From: Xanthobacteraceae bacterium
GTDB lineage: Bacteria > Pseudomonadota > Alphaproteobacteria > Rhizobiales > Xanthobacteraceae
Length of the DNA stretch: 64,000 bases
Direction of reading: 5' to 3'
NCBI GenBank assembly: GCA_024508855.1
Contig: JANINJ010000006.1
Coordinates: forward strand, 288,301 to 352,300
Part shown: positions 17,523 to 26,861 of the stretch, piece after piece
Numbering within the stretch: position 1 is the stretch's first letter
How the letters are laid out: each line of letters begins with the position of its first letter
Position numbers and translations under genes: made by a program
Notes under the pieces: model-generated
Database searches by the model: none
What the model was told of the DNA's origin: nothing
What the model saw: the letters and a program-made list of their open reading frames with translations, nothing else

Positions 17523-19367
17523 ATGCCAGCCTACCGCTCCCGCACCTCCACCCACGGCCGCAACATGGCCGGCGCTCGCGGGCTGTGGCGCGCCACCGGC
17601 ATGAAGAACGAGGATTTCGGCAAGCCGATCATCGCGGTCGTCAATTCCTTCACCCAGTTCGTGCCGGGCCACGTCCATCTCAAGGATCTCGGCCAGCTGG
17701 TCGCGCGCGAGATCGAGAAGGCCGGCGGCGTCGCCAAGGAATTCAACACCATCGCAGTCGACGACGGCATCGCCATGGGCCATGACGGCATGCTCTACAG
17801 CCTGCCCTCGCGCGAGATCATCGCCGACAGCGTCGAATACATGGTCAATGCGCATTGCGCCGATGCCATGGTCTGCATCTCCAACTGCGACAAGATCACG
17901 CCCGGCATGCTGATGGCCGCGCTGCGCCTCAACATCCCTGTCGTGTTCGTCTCCGGCGGACCGATGGAATCCGGCAAGGTGACCATCAAGGGCAAAAAGC
18001 GCGCAGTCGACCTGATCGACGCCATGGTCGCCGCCGCCGACGACAGCGTGAGCGACGCCGACGTCGAGGTCATCGAGCGCTCCGCCTGCCCGACCTGCGG
18101 CTCGTGCTCCGGCATGTTCACCGCCAATTCGATGAACTGCCTCACCGAGGCGCTCGGCCTCGCGCTACCCGGCAACGGCTCGGTGCTCGCCACCCACGCC
18201 GACCGCAAGGGCCTGTTCGTCGAAGCCGGTCACCTGATCGTCGATCTGGCACGCCGCTACTACGAGCAGAACGACGAGACCGCGCTGCCGCGCAACATCG
18301 CGAACTTCAAGGCGTTCGAGAATGCCATGACGCTCGATATCTCGATGGGCGGCTCCACCAACACCGTGCTGCATCTGCTCGCCGCCGCATACGAAGGTCA
18401 GGTGCCGTTCACCATGAAGGACATCGACCGGCTGTCGCGCCGCGTGCCGGTGCTGTGCAAGGTGGCGCCGTCGGTGCCCGACGTCCATCTCGAGGACGTG
18501 CATCGCGCCGGCGGCATCATGGCGATCCTCGGCGAACTCGATCGCGCCGGCCTGCTCGATACCAGCCTGCCTTCCGTGCACAGCGCATCGCTGAAGGATG
18601 CGCTGGAGCGCTGGGATATCATGCGCACCAAGAGCGACAGCGTGCGCAACTTCTACATGGCTGCCCCCGGCAACGTGCGCACCGAGCAGGCCTTCAGTCA
18701 GAACAAGCGCTTCGAGGAACTCGACACCGATCGCGCGAGCGGCTGCATCCGCGATGCCGAACATGCGTTCTCGAAGGACGGCGGCCTCGCCGTGCTCCAT
18801 GGCAACATCGCGCTCGACGGCTGCATCGTGAAGACGGCCGGCGTCGACAATAGCATCCTCAAGTTCTCAGGACCGGCGCGCATCTTCGAAAGCCAGGACG
18901 CTTCGGTGGACGCCATCCTCGGCAACAAGATCAAGGCCGGCGACGTCGTGCTGATCCGCTACGAAGGCCCGCGCGGCGGCCCCGGCATGCAGGAAATGCT
19001 GTATCCGACCAGCTACCTGAAATCGAAGGGCCTCGGCAAAGCCTGTGCGCTGATCACCGACGGCCGCTTCTCCGGCGGCTCGTCAGGCCTCTCGATCGGT
19101 CACGTCTCGCCGGAAGCGGCGGAAGGCGGCGCGATCGGCCTGGTCGAGGAAGGCGACATCATCGAGTTCGACATTCCGAACCGCAAGGTTCATCTCGTGG
19201 TCGACGATGCCGAATTGCAGCGCCGCCGCGCCGCGATGGAGGCGAAGGGCGACAAGGCCTGGAAGCCGACTGCGCCGCGCAAGCGCCAGATCACCATGGC
19301 GCTGCGGGCCTACGCCGCCCACGCCACCAGCGCCGCGCTCGGCGCGGTGCGTGTGGTGAAGGATTGA
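17523..19367 (+). CDS. ilvD: Dihydroxy-acid dehydratase
   Basis: Iron-sulfur enzyme of isoleucine/valine synthesis that dehydrates 2,3-dihydroxy-3-methyl(butanoate/pentanoate) to the keto acids. 614 aa, the long form. Cluster cysteines are seen in [13 protein letters not shown] and in [19 protein letters not shown]; the C-terminal GRFSGGSSG and [11 protein letters not shown] motifs are present. GAGGATTTCATC precedes the ATG. It is monocistronic and bordered on both sides by copies of one palindromic repeat. Confidence 0.97.
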   Translation: MPAYRSRTSTHGRNMAGARGLWRATGMKNEDFGKPIIAVVNSFTQFVPGHVHLKDLGQLVAREIEKAGGVAKEFNTIAVDDGIAMGHDGMLYSLPSREIIADSVEYMVNAHCADAMVCISNCDKITPGMLMAALRLNIPVVFVSGGPMESGKVTIKGKKRAVDLIDAMVAAADDSVSDADVEVIERSACPTCGSCSGMFTANSMNCLTEALGLALPGNGSVLATHADRKGLFVEAGHLIVDLARRYYEQNDETALPRNIANFKAFENAMTLDISMGGSTNTVLHLLAAAYEGQVPFTMKDIDRLSRRVPVLCKVAPSVPDVHLEDVHRAGGIMAILGELDRAGLLDTSLPSVHSASLKDALERWDIMRTKSDSVRNFYMAAPGNVRTEQAFSQNKRFEELDTDRASGCIRDAEHAFSKDGGLAVLHGNIALDGCIVKTAGVDNSILKFSGPARIFESQDASVDAILGNKIKAGDVVLIRYEGPRGGPGMQEMLYPTSYLKSKGLGKACALITDGRFSGGSSGLSIGHVSPEAAEGGAIGLVEEGDIIEFDIPNRKVHLVVDDAELQRRRAAMEAKGDKAWKPTAPRKRQITMALRAYAAHATSAALGAVRVVKD

Positions 19368-19377
19368 TCGGCGAGCC

Positions 19378-19469
19378 GTCACCCTGAGGTGCGCGCACTT
19401 GCGCGCCTCGAAGGGTGACAGCACGCAATCATCCTTCGAGGCTCGCGACTTGGGTCGCTCGCACCTCAG
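19378..19469. repeat. Intergenic palindromic repeat, family C, copy 2 (downstream of ilvD)
   Basis: Starts GTCACCCTGAGGTGC eleven bases after the ilvD stop and ends with GCACCTCAG, with CCTCGAAGG and CCTTCGAGG inside. Same layout as 17259-17360; it may also serve as a 3' transcript hairpin. Confidence 0.8.
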
Positions 19470-19515
19470 AAGCCGCACTCAAATGCGGCCATCAAACTGA
19501 GCGCTTTGGTTGAAA

Positions 19516-19603
19516 CGTCATGGCCGGATTTATTCCGGCCATCCACGCCTTTTCAAACCGCAACGAGAATACGTGGATGGCCGGGACAAGCCCGGCCATG
19601 ACG
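19516..19603. repeat. Intergenic palindromic repeat, family A, copy 1
   Basis: CGTCATGGCCGG...CCGGCCATCCACG, a short variable centre, then CGTGGATGGCCGG...CCGGCCATGACG: two nested hairpins forming one large palindrome. Other copies are at 41603-41690, 42220-42309 and 44904-44993, with a half copy at 38586-38616. Confidence 0.85.
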
Positions 19604-19632
19604 AAGATCCAATTATTGATTTGACGTCAGTA

Positions 19633-20091
19633 TCACGCCACGTTGGCGGGTACGGCGAGCACCGAATAGATCGCCTGCGCATCGGTCGAGGCGCGCAGCT
19701 TGCGGGCGGTTTCCTGATCGCGAAGCAGCCGCGCAATCTTGGCGAGCGCCTTCAGATGATCGGCGCCCGCGCCTTCCGGTGCCAGAAGCAGGAACAGCAG
19801 ATCGACCGGCTGGCCGTCCATCGCCTCGAAATCGATCGGCCGCTCGAGCCGCGCGAACAGGCCGAACAGCTTCTCGAGCTTCGGCAACTTGCCGTGCGGA
19901 ATCGCGACGCCGTAGCCCACCGCGGTGGTGCCGAGCTTCTCGCGCTGTAACAACACTTCAAAGATCGCGCGCTCGCTCTGTCCGCACAGCATCGATGCAC
20001 GCGCCGCCAATTCCTGCAGCGCCTGCTTCTTGCTGTTGACTTTCAACGCCGGGAGAATCGCCTCGGGCGCGACCAGATCGGTGATCATCAT
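19633..20091 (-). CDS. ptsN: PTS IIA-like nitrogen regulatory protein
   Basis: EIIA-Ntr, 152 aa, a phosphoacceptor of the regulatory nitrogen phosphotransferase chain. The phosphorylated histidine is His66 in GYGVAIPHGKLP. The start may be 20091 or the next codon 20088. It lies downstream of rpoN and hpf as in most proteobacteria, but is separated from hpf by about 490 bp, so it probably has its own promoter. Confidence 0.95.
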   Translation of the reverse strand: MMITDLVAPEAILPALKVNSKKQALQELAARASMLCGQSERAIFEVLLQREKLGTTAVGYGVAIPHGKLPKLEKLFGLFARLERPIDFEAMDGQPVDLLFLLLAPEGAGADHLKALAKIARLLRDQETARKLRASTDAQAIYSVLAVPANVA

Positions 20092-20583
20092 GGAGCATTC
20101 CGAGAAAGAAGTTTGGCTGTCACTTTGTCGAGTGTCACTTGTCGATTGTCAGTTGTCGCACGCGAAAGAAAACCAGAGGCGGGATGCGCAGAAAACCTGC
20201 TCACGCCATTCGCTGCATTGTACAGGGATGTCTCAACGTCACGCCCCACGCCATCGCACCACGAATCCTTGTAGCACCGTAATTCGCGCCTGCTAACCCT
20301 CCGCAGGCCCGCCCCATCCAAAGGCGGCGGACCATAGGGAGGACGCCGCAGGGCGTCAATGCCGATCCCGAGCAAGATTTCGGCTTCTTTTTCGATCGTT
20401 TCCAGCGGTTCCAGCCGGGATGTTGTCGACAAGCCCCGCCAAAACCACGCAAATCCGGCATCGTTGCAGACCGCCCTGCGGCTGCAACGATGCGACGCCC
20501 CGATGCCGTCGCCTGCACGTCCACATCATTCTTGGAGCACCTCCAGCCGTGGAACTGCAAGCTAAAACCGTGCCAACTTCGTT
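20092..20583. other. Intergenic region between ptsN and hpf without a recognisable gene
   Basis: About 490 bp. Short open frames exist on both strands but none resembles a known family. Near the ptsN end (20118-20160) there are three tandem copies of a 14-15 base unit, TGTCACTTGTCGA-like. The rest shows no hairpin with a T-run. It presumably carries the ptsN promoter and the 3' end of the hpf transcript. Confidence 0.5.
20118..20160. repeat. Three tandem 14-15 bp repeats upstream of ptsN
   Basis: TGTCACTTTGTCGAG, TGTCACTTGTCGAT and TGTCAGTTGTCGCA follow one another directly, 27 bp before the ptsN start codon. The position would suit a regulatory site, but slippage is equally possible. Confidence 0.6.
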
Positions 20584-21186
20584 TTAAGACGGGCGCGAAT
20601 TGACCTCGGGCGGATCGATCCAGCCGACATTGCCGTCGGCGCGCCGGTAAATGATGTTCACGCGGCCGCTGCCGCCGTGCTGGAAGACGATCACGGCCGC
20701 GCCGGTGAAATCCAGTTCCATCACCGCCTCGCTCACCGACAACCGCTTCAACGACGTGGTCGATTCGGCGATGATAACGGGATTGTAGGCGGAGGCTTCA
20801 TCGTCCTCATGTGCCGGCGCCTCGATGACGTAACTTTGCGCGCCGAGTTCGGCTTCCGCTTCCAGCGCTGCCGCCGCATGCGACTTGCGCGCCGAACGAT
20901 CCTTCAGACGACTCTTGTAACGACGCAGCCGTTTCTCGATCTGCACGAGCGCCTGATCGGCGCTGGCATAAGCATCCGCTGCATTCGATTCCGCTTCGAG
21001 CGTAACACCGGAATCCAGATGCAGCGCACAGTCGGTCTTGAAGCCGAAACCATCCTTGCTGAAAGTCACGTGACCGGAATAGTTGCCGTCAAAATACTTG
21101 CGCAAGACTTCCTCGGTACGATCGCTCACGCGACCGCGCAGTGCTTCACCGATGCTGATGCTCTTTCCCGAGACTCGGATGGTCAT
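20584..21186 (-). CDS. hpf: Ribosome hibernation promoting factor, long form
   Basis: 200 aa. The N-terminal ribosome-binding domain (MTIRVSGKSISIGEALRGRV ... about residues 1-105) and a C-terminal dimerisation domain (KRLSVSEAVMELDFTGAAVIVFQHGG...VNIIYRRADGNVGWIDP) are both present, as in long HPF proteins that pair 70S ribosomes into 100S dimers. The ATG at 21186 was chosen because it begins the conserved domain; frame upstream is not conserved-looking. It follows rpoN in the same direction. Confidence 0.95.
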   Translation of the reverse strand: MTIRVSGKSISIGEALRGRVSDRTEEVLRKYFDGNYSGHVTFSKDGFGFKTDCALHLDSGVTLEAESNAADAYASADQALVQIEKRLRRYKSRLKDRSARKSHAAAALEAEAELGAQSYVIEAPAHEDDEASAYNPVIIAESTTSLKRLSVSEAVMELDFTGAAVIVFQHGGSGRVNIIYRRADGNVGWIDPPEVNSRPS

Positions 21187-21398
21187 GTCGTACCTCGATT
21201 CGTCACGAGTGGCGCGTCGTCCGCAAAAGTGGCAACCGGTTTTGTGACCGGACGACGCGGTTAACAACGCTGAACGATGTCCTGCGGCGAGCCGGATTCC
21301 ACCTCGCCGAAACAACACGCCAGCGATTCTCAGTATTGGTATGGATGTGGGCGCAATCAAGCCTGCGCAGTGTCGCGATACGGAGTACCGCCAAAGTG

Positions 21399-23003
21399 TC
21401 AGTCGATGGCCGGGGATGCGGAAAGCGCATTGCCGAGCATACTCTGCTTGTCACGGCGACGCTGCACCGAGGAAGGAATGCGCATCGCCTCGCGGTATTT
21501 TGCCACTGTGCGGCGCGCAATATCAATTCCTGCTTCGCGCAACCGTTCCACAATGGTATCGTCCGACAGGATACTGGATGTTTTTTCCGCATCAATCAAT
21601 TGCTTGATATGATGACGGACGGCTTCGGCCGAATGCGCCTCACCGCCGTCCGCCGACGCGATGGAGGCCGTGAAGAAATACTTGAGCTCGAAGTTGCCGC
21701 GGTTGGTCGCCATATATTTGTTGGCGGTGACGCGCGACACCGTGGATTCGTGCATCTGGATCGCGTCGGCGACGGCCTTGAGATTCAGCGGCCGCAAATG
21801 CGCAACGCCGTGCGTGAAGAAACCGTCCTGCTGGCGCACGATCTCGGTCGCGACTTTCAAAATCGTGCGAGCGCGCTGGTCGAGCGCGCGCACCAGCCAC
21901 GTCGCCGTCTGAAGGCAATCGCTGAAATAGGTTTTGTCGCCGTCCTTGCGGATCGTCTTCGACAACTGCGTGTAGTAGCGCTGGTTGACCAGCACCTTCG
22001 GCAAGGTGTCGCTGTTGAGTTCGACCAGCCAGCCGCCATCGGGCCCCGGCCGCACATAGACATCGGGCACCACAGTCTGCACCCGCGCCGATGCGAACTT
22101 CAATCCCGGCTTCGGATCGAGCCGGCGGATTTCTGCGATCATGTCGGCGAGATCTTCGTCATCGACGCCGCAGATCTTGCGCAATGCCGCCGCATCACGG
22201 CGCGCCAGCAGATCGAGATGCTCGACCAGCTTCTGCATCGCCGGATCGTAACGATCGAGCTCGCGCAACTGGATCGCCAGACACTCGCTCAGCGATCGCG
22301 CGCAGATGCCGGCCGGATCGAATCCCTGCAGCACCGCGAGCACTTCCGCCACCTGCTGCGGCGAGGCGCCGAGCTTTTCGCCGACATCGCCGAGATCGGG
22401 CGGCAGGTATCCGGCCTCATCGACCAGATCGATCAGGTATTGCCCGATCATGCGCTGCGCCGGCTGCGCGAAGGCCACCGCAAGCTGTTCGGCGAGGTGG
22501 TCGCCAAGCGTCGTTTCCGCCGCGACGAAGGCTTCGAGATTGTAGCTTTCGTCGCTGGACGATCCGCCGCCCCATTCGGTGAAGGCAGCGGGCGCGCTGT
22601 CCTGCGCCGCGCGCGCAGCAGCGTCGGCCGGCTCCTCCGGGAATACGTTGTCGAGCCCGGTGTCGAGGCGTTGCTCGATCTCGGCGCGGCTGCCGAGATC
22701 GTTGTTCATCCATTCTTCCTGGCCCGGCTCGAAACTGTCGGTTCCGGCTCGGTCGCCGTCGGACCCGCCATCGTCATTGAAGGAAGCATCGGCGCCGTCG
22801 TTCCCGGCATCGCTCTGGGCAGACTCCGGCGCATCGCCGTCCTCGCTGGCGCGTTCCAGCAACGGATTGCGCTCCAGTTCCTCATCGACGAAAGCGGCGA
22901 GATCGAGATTGGACAGTTGCAGCAGCTTGATCGCCTGCATCAGCTGCGGCGTCATGACCAGCGACTGCGACTGGCGAAACTCTAGTTTTTGCGACAGCGC
23001 CAT
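21399..23003 (-). CDS. rpoN: RNA polymerase sigma-54 factor
   Basis: 534 aa. Region I is the Gln/Leu-rich N-terminus (SQSLVMTPQLMQAIKLLQLSN), followed by an acidic region II (about residues 50-130), the core-binding and HTH regions, and the RpoN box ARRTVAKYRE at 496-505. Directs transcription of nitrogen, transport and other genes from -24/-12 promoters with activator ATPases. Located between lptB and hpf, the standard arrangement. Confidence 0.97.
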   Translation of the reverse strand: MALSQKLEFRQSQSLVMTPQLMQAIKLLQLSNLDLAAFVDEELERNPLLERASEDGDAPESAQSDAGNDGADASFNDDGGSDGDRAGTDSFEPGQEEWMNNDLGSRAEIEQRLDTGLDNVFPEEPADAAARAAQDSAPAAFTEWGGGSSSDESYNLEAFVAAETTLGDHLAEQLAVAFAQPAQRMIGQYLIDLVDEAGYLPPDLGDVGEKLGASPQQVAEVLAVLQGFDPAGICARSLSECLAIQLRELDRYDPAMQKLVEHLDLLARRDAAALRKICGVDDEDLADMIAEIRRLDPKPGLKFASARVQTVVPDVYVRPGPDGGWLVELNSDTLPKVLVNQRYYTQLSKTIRKDGDKTYFSDCLQTATWLVRALDQRARTILKVATEIVRQQDGFFTHGVAHLRPLNLKAVADAIQMHESTVSRVTANKYMATNRGNFELKYFFTASIASADGGEAHSAEAVRHHIKQLIDAEKTSSILSDDTIVERLREAGIDIARRTVAKYREAMRIPSSVQRRRDKQSMLGNALSASPAID

Positions 23004-23128
23004 TCAGGCAAGAACCGTTCCATCAATTGGTCCGTTTCTTGCTTAGCTGTTCTGTGGATGGATGTCACGGGCTTGACCGCGAAATCCGGCCGACCTTTCG
23101 TATGCCTGAGCCTTCGCTCGAAAACGCC

Positions 23129-24088
23129 CTAGAGCCGGAATTCCTCGCCCAGGTAAAGGCGGCGGACGTCCGGGTCGTTGACGATGGCGTCGGGGTCGCC
23201 TTCGGTCAGGATTTCGCCGGCATAGACGATATAGGCGCGGTCGGTCAGGCCGAGCGTTTCCCGCACGTTGTGGTCGGTGATCAGCACGCCGATGCCGCGA
23301 TTGGTCAGGTGGCGCACCAGATCCTGAATATCGCCGACCGCGATCGGATCGATGCCCGCGAACGGTTCGTCGAGCAGCATGTAGTTCGGCCGCGTCGCCA
23401 GCGCGCGCGCGATCTCGACGCGGCGGCGCTCGCCGCCCGACAGCGCGATCGACGGCGATTTGCGCAGGCGGGCGATGTTGAATTCGTCGAGCAGCGAATC
23501 GAGTTCCTTCTCGCGCTTCTTGCGGCTCGGTTCAACCACTTCGAGCACGGCGCGGATGTTCTGCTCCACGGTGAGGCCGCGAAAGATCGAGGCTTCCTGC
23601 GGCAGATAACCGATGCCGAGGCGCGCGCGCTGATACATCGGCAGCTTCGTGACATCGTGGCCGTCGAGTTCGATGCGGCCGCGATCGGCCTTGATGAGGC
23701 CGGTGATCATGTAGAACACGGTGGTCTTGCCGGCGCCGTTCGGGCCGAGCAGGCCGACGGCTTCACCGCGACGGACATAGATGCTGACGCCACGCACCAC
23801 CTGCCGCGAACCGAAACTCTTTTCGATGCTGTGGACCGCGAGATAACCCGAGTGCTGCACTTGCGCGTCACGGCTTGCGTAAACCTGCTGTCGCGGCTGG
23901 CGCTGCGACTGCACCGCCGGCGCGGCGGGGCGCGCGTTACGCGCAACTTGCGGCGCGTCGCGCACCGGCGCCTGCAACAGATCGCCGTCGCTCATGGCGG
24001 TGGCGGTAATATCCGCCGACCCGCGCGCAAATCCCTGGGGACCGCGTTTTGGCGCGCGCCGACGGAACATGTCGCGTAAATCCACCAT
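23129..24088 (-). CDS. lptB: LPS export ABC transporter ATP-binding protein LptB, with N-terminal extension
   Basis: Cytoplasmic ATPase of the LptB2FGC complex that pulls LPS from the inner membrane. 319 aa: Walker [10 protein letters not shown] at 115-123, signature [16 protein letters not shown], Walker [14 protein letters not shown], switch His in [10 protein letters not shown]. The ABC domain begins near residue 81; the first 80 residues are a basic, Gln/Pro/Ala-rich extension absent from the 241-aa E. coli protein. The extension could be partly an artefact of start choice, since internal ATG codons exist (for example codon 32). Confidence 0.95.
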   Translation of the reverse strand: MVDLRDMFRRRAPKRGPQGFARGSADITATAMSDGDLLQAPVRDAPQVARNARPAAPAVQSQRQPRQQVYASRDAQVQHSGYLAVHSIEKSFGSRQVVRGVSIYVRRGEAVGLLGPNGAGKTTVFYMITGLIKADRGRIELDGHDVTKLPMYQRARLGIGYLPQEASIFRGLTVEQNIRAVLEVVEPSRKKREKELDSLLDEFNIARLRKSPSIALSGGERRRVEIARALATRPNYMLLDEPFAGIDPIAVGDIQDLVRHLTNRGIGVLITDHNVRETLGLTDRAYIVYAGEILTEGDPDAIVNDPDVRRLYLGEEFRL

Positions 24089-24228
24089 ACCGCTTCACTC
24101 AGCTTTCAACGATGCGCCGGCCGCAGCGAAAGAGGCCGGGTGATACAGGTTCGGCTGCGCCAATTCAACGTCGCGCCGCATCTCACGCAAATCGAAAGAA
24201 ATTGATTCCACTCGCTTCCGAACCTGAC

Positions 24229-24909
24229 TCACTTTGGTTTGATCGATTTGGGCGCGCCGATTGCCGGCATCGGACTGCCTTGGCCGGACGACTGGAACAA
24301 GCCCTGCACCCTGCCGCTGTCGGATTCGACCCGCGAGATGCCGGTGGTCATATCCACCATCAGGCGGTCGCCGCGCAGCACGTTCTTGCCCTGGGTCAGC
24401 ACCACGCCGCCCTGCATGGTGACCAGATTGGTGGTGGTGTCAAAAATCGCGGTCTCGCCGGTCACCACCTGATCCTTCTGGGTGACGACGACGCCGCCGC
24501 GCGCTTCGAGCCGGCGAATCGAGGACGCGCCCGCCGGGCCCGGCTCGGCCGCCTTCATCTGCGGCTTGGCAGCAGCGCGCTTGCCGCTATCCGCGGGCTT
24601 GTCCTTGCTGTCGTAGAACACCACCAGCGTCTTCGACTGCATCGTGGTGTCGCCTTGCGTCACCTTCACGTTGCCGGCGAAGGTCGCTTCCTTTTTCTTG
24701 TCGCGCATTTCCAGCGACGCAGCCTCGATCTTGATCGGCTGGTCGCGGTTTTGCGAAAATCCCTGCATGGCGTTGGGCACGCCCTTCACCGTGGAGCCTT
24801 GCGCGTGCGCATCCTGTGCGACGAACGCAACCGTCAGCAGCGCCGCGCATGCAACGCCGACGCCGCCCCCACGCAGGCATCGATTGAAACGAGAGATCGA
24901 AAACGTCAT
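24229..24909 (-). CDS. lptA: LPS transport periplasmic protein LptA
   Basis: 226 aa with a signal peptide cleaved near AHA-QGS (residue 36) and an OstA/LptA beta-jellyroll (IKIEAASLEMRDKKKEATFAGNVKVTQGDTTMQSKTL ... LVTMQGGVVLTQGKNVLRGDRL in successive segments). It forms the periplasmic bridge for LPS between LptC and LptD. The start codon overlaps the lptC stop by four bases. A Lys/Ala/Pro-rich insert lies at about residues 100-130. Confidence 0.93.
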   Translation of the reverse strand: MTFSISRFNRCLRGGGVGVACAALLTVAFVAQDAHAQGSTVKGVPNAMQGFSQNRDQPIKIEAASLEMRDKKKEATFAGNVKVTQGDTTMQSKTLVVFYDSKDKPADSGKRAAAKPQMKAAEPGPAGASSIRRLEARGGVVVTQKDQVVTGETAIFDTTTNLVTMQGGVVLTQGKNVLRGDRLMVDMTTGISRVESDSGRVQGLFQSSGQGSPMPAIGAPKSIKPK

Positions 24910-25676
24910 TTGGTGCCGCCATGCTTGCGGGATGAATGTGGTTTGACGGACCGCGTCGGCGGAGGCGGCGATGCTTCCTCGTTCGACGCTTCCGGTTCGG
25001 CCTCGGCTTCCGGCTGGCTTGGCGGCGCCGGCGTATCCATCACCAGGTTCATCACCACATTGCCCTCGAAGCGCACGACATCGCCCTTGTCGATGATACG
25101 CAACCCGTTGGCATCGAGCGTTCCATTCAACAGCTTGACCGCCACCGGCTGGTCCGAGGTCACCGCACCCTTGGCGATATCGACGATCGCGTGGGTCAGC
25201 CTGGCTTCATAGCCGGTGGACGATTGCAGAAAGATATCCTTGCGCAAATCCAGCACCTGCCCCTTGGTATCGAATATTCCCTGCCGGGCATCCATCGTCA
25301 CGGTCGAGCGATCTTCCATCAGCACCTTGGCGCGAATCGTGTTGAGATCGACGTGATCGGGATCGAGCAGATCCTGCGTCGCGGTCTTGGCCCACACTTC
25401 ATAGGGCCGCTGGTCCGGCGAGAACCCGGAGAGATGCGGCGACTCCATCGTGATCTTGGTGCCCGACACCACGAGATTATCGGCATCGACCGGTAACTGA
25501 TTCATCAACGTCCGGAACGGATTGAAAATCGATATGCCGACGATGGCCGCGAGCGCCAGAACGACCGCGCCGGGAACTGCAATGCGCAGTACCCGCACCA
25601 GACGGCTGTGACGCGCCGCTGCCGCGAAGCGCGCATCCATGCCGGCCTGGTAGGTCGCGTTCTGAACCGAAACCAC
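24906..25676 (-). CDS. lptC: LPS export protein LptC
   Basis: 256 aa, single N-terminal membrane helix (about residues 30-50, VLRIAVPGAVVLALAAIVGI) and a periplasmic LptA-like domain, with a Pro/Glu-rich C-terminal tail. It connects LptBFG to LptA. The start is GTG at 25676, supported by GGAG six bases upstream; the N-terminus MVSVQNATYQAGMDARFAAA looks like that of relatives. First gene of the lptC-lptA-lptB-rpoN run. Confidence 0.92.
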   Translation of the reverse strand: MVSVQNATYQAGMDARFAAAARHSRLVRVLRIAVPGAVVLALAAIVGISIFNPFRTLMNQLPVDADNLVVSGTKITMESPHLSGFSPDQRPYEVWAKTATQDLLDPDHVDLNTIRAKVLMEDRSTVTMDARQGIFDTKGQVLDLRKDIFLQSSTGYEARLTHAIVDIAKGAVTSDQPVAVKLLNGTLDANGLRIIDKGDVVRFEGNVVMNLVMDTPAPPSQPEAEAEPEASNEEASPPPPTRSVKPHSSRKHGGTK

Positions 25677-25939
25677 TGCTGCTCCAAAATTGCCGCCGGA
25701 CGATCGGGAAAAGCCTGAGCCAATTTCCCAAGTCCCATGGCCGGAAAGTCCCGCGGCCGATTCGTTACCCCACTGATCGCCCGGCGCCCCACGCCCGGCC
25801 GATCCGAACCGGCTCCGTGTTCAAATCATCAATGAAGGCCCTGACATGGCCAAATCCGAAATCTATCGTCCGATTGCTGAAAAATAGTAACGGGAGCGGC
25901 CCAAACCACCCCCTGCGCCATCGGGGAGCGCACGGCCCA

Positions 25940-26554
25940 TCAGGAATGGGCGAAAATATCCTCGTTTTCCCAACCCTGCAGGTCGAGCCGCGCCCGCGAC
26001 GGCAGGAACTCGAAGCAGGCCTGTGCCAGCGCCGTACGGTTTTCCCGCGCCAGCATCCCGTCGAGGCGGTCGCGCAGCGCGTGCAGGTGCAGGACGTCGG
26101 AGGCGGCGTAGGCGAGTTGCGCGTCGCTGAGGGTCTTCGCGCCCCAGTCGCTCGACTGCTGCTGTTTCGACAGATCGACCGACAGCAGTTCGCGCACCAG
26201 GTCCTTCAGGCCGTGGCGGTCGGTATAGGTGCGGCTGAGCCGCGAGGCGATCTTGGTGCAGTAGACCGGCGCCGGCATCACGCCGAAGGCGTTGTAGAGC
26301 GCGGCGAGATCGAATCGCGCGAAATGGAAAATCTTGACGACGTTCGGATCGCCCAGGAGTTTCTTCAGGTTGGGCGCATCCTGCTGGCCCTGCGCGATCT
26401 GCACGACATCCGCGGTGCCGTCGCCATTCGACAGTTGCACGACGCAAAGCCGGTCGCGGTGCGGATTGAGACCCATGGTCTCGGTATCGATCGCCGCCGA
26501 ATGGGTATAGCGGCCGAGGTCCGGCAGATCGCCGCGATGCAGGCGGATGGTCAT
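25940..26554 (-). CDS. Ribonuclease D-like 3'-5' exonuclease, catalytic domain only
   Basis: 204 aa with the DEDDy set: Asp23 and Glu25 (IDTETMGL), Asp82 (HFARFDLAAL), Tyr149 and Asp153 (YAASD). Trims RNA 3' ends. It lacks the C-terminal HRDC domains of classical RNase D (about 370 aa), so it is the short alphaproteobacterial form. It lies upstream of lptC on the same strand with 263 bp between them that hold no recognisable gene. Confidence 0.9.
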   Translation of the reverse strand: MTIRLHRGDLPDLGRYTHSAAIDTETMGLNPHRDRLCVVQLSNGDGTADVVQIAQGQQDAPNLKKLLGDPNVVKIFHFARFDLAALYNAFGVMPAPVYCTKIASRLSRTYTDRHGLKDLVRELLSVDLSKQQQSSDWGAKTLSDAQLAYAASDVLHLHALRDRLDGMLARENRTALAQACFEFLPSRARLDLQGWENEDIFAHS

Positions 26555-26861
26555 GCGTCCAAAACCTCAATGTCCCTTTGAATCAATGTGATGCGACCCT
26601 AAAGGCAAACGCTTAAGGATCAAATTCAAAATGCGGTATGGCTGTGGACCGCACCCAGGCACCTCTGGCACCCTGATGTAAACCTACCACAAAGGGTAGC
26701 TGGTGCAGGGCATCCAATACCACTGGTATCGCGATTGGTGTTCGCAAGAAATCAAGGCTGGCTCAAGGGCTGTCGCGTTACTGTTGCGCTTGGCCGCTAA
26801 AATTCCGCATGCCTACAGCCACATGCGCGCTTATCGAGACGGCCTGCGAGTGGAGAATGTC
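26555..26861. other. Intergenic region between divergent genes
   Basis: About 307 bp between the RNase D gene and the DUF2865 gene. In-frame codons precede the latter, but they show no protein-like conservation. No terminator, RNA gene or clear repeat was seen; it should hold the two divergent promoters. Confidence 0.5.

Noticed and set aside
20118-20160. Tandem repeats considered as a CRISPR remnant
   Set aside because: Units of 14-15 bases are directly adjacent with no spacers and no cas gene is near.
20088-20432. Minus-strand open frame of 114 codons between hpf and ptsN
   Set aside because: No family resemblance, runs into the tandem repeats and ends at the ptsN start; not supported as a gene.
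21336-22985. Open frame of about 549 codons on the plus strand opposite rpoN
   Set aside because: Antisense shadow of rpoN; no recognisable domain.
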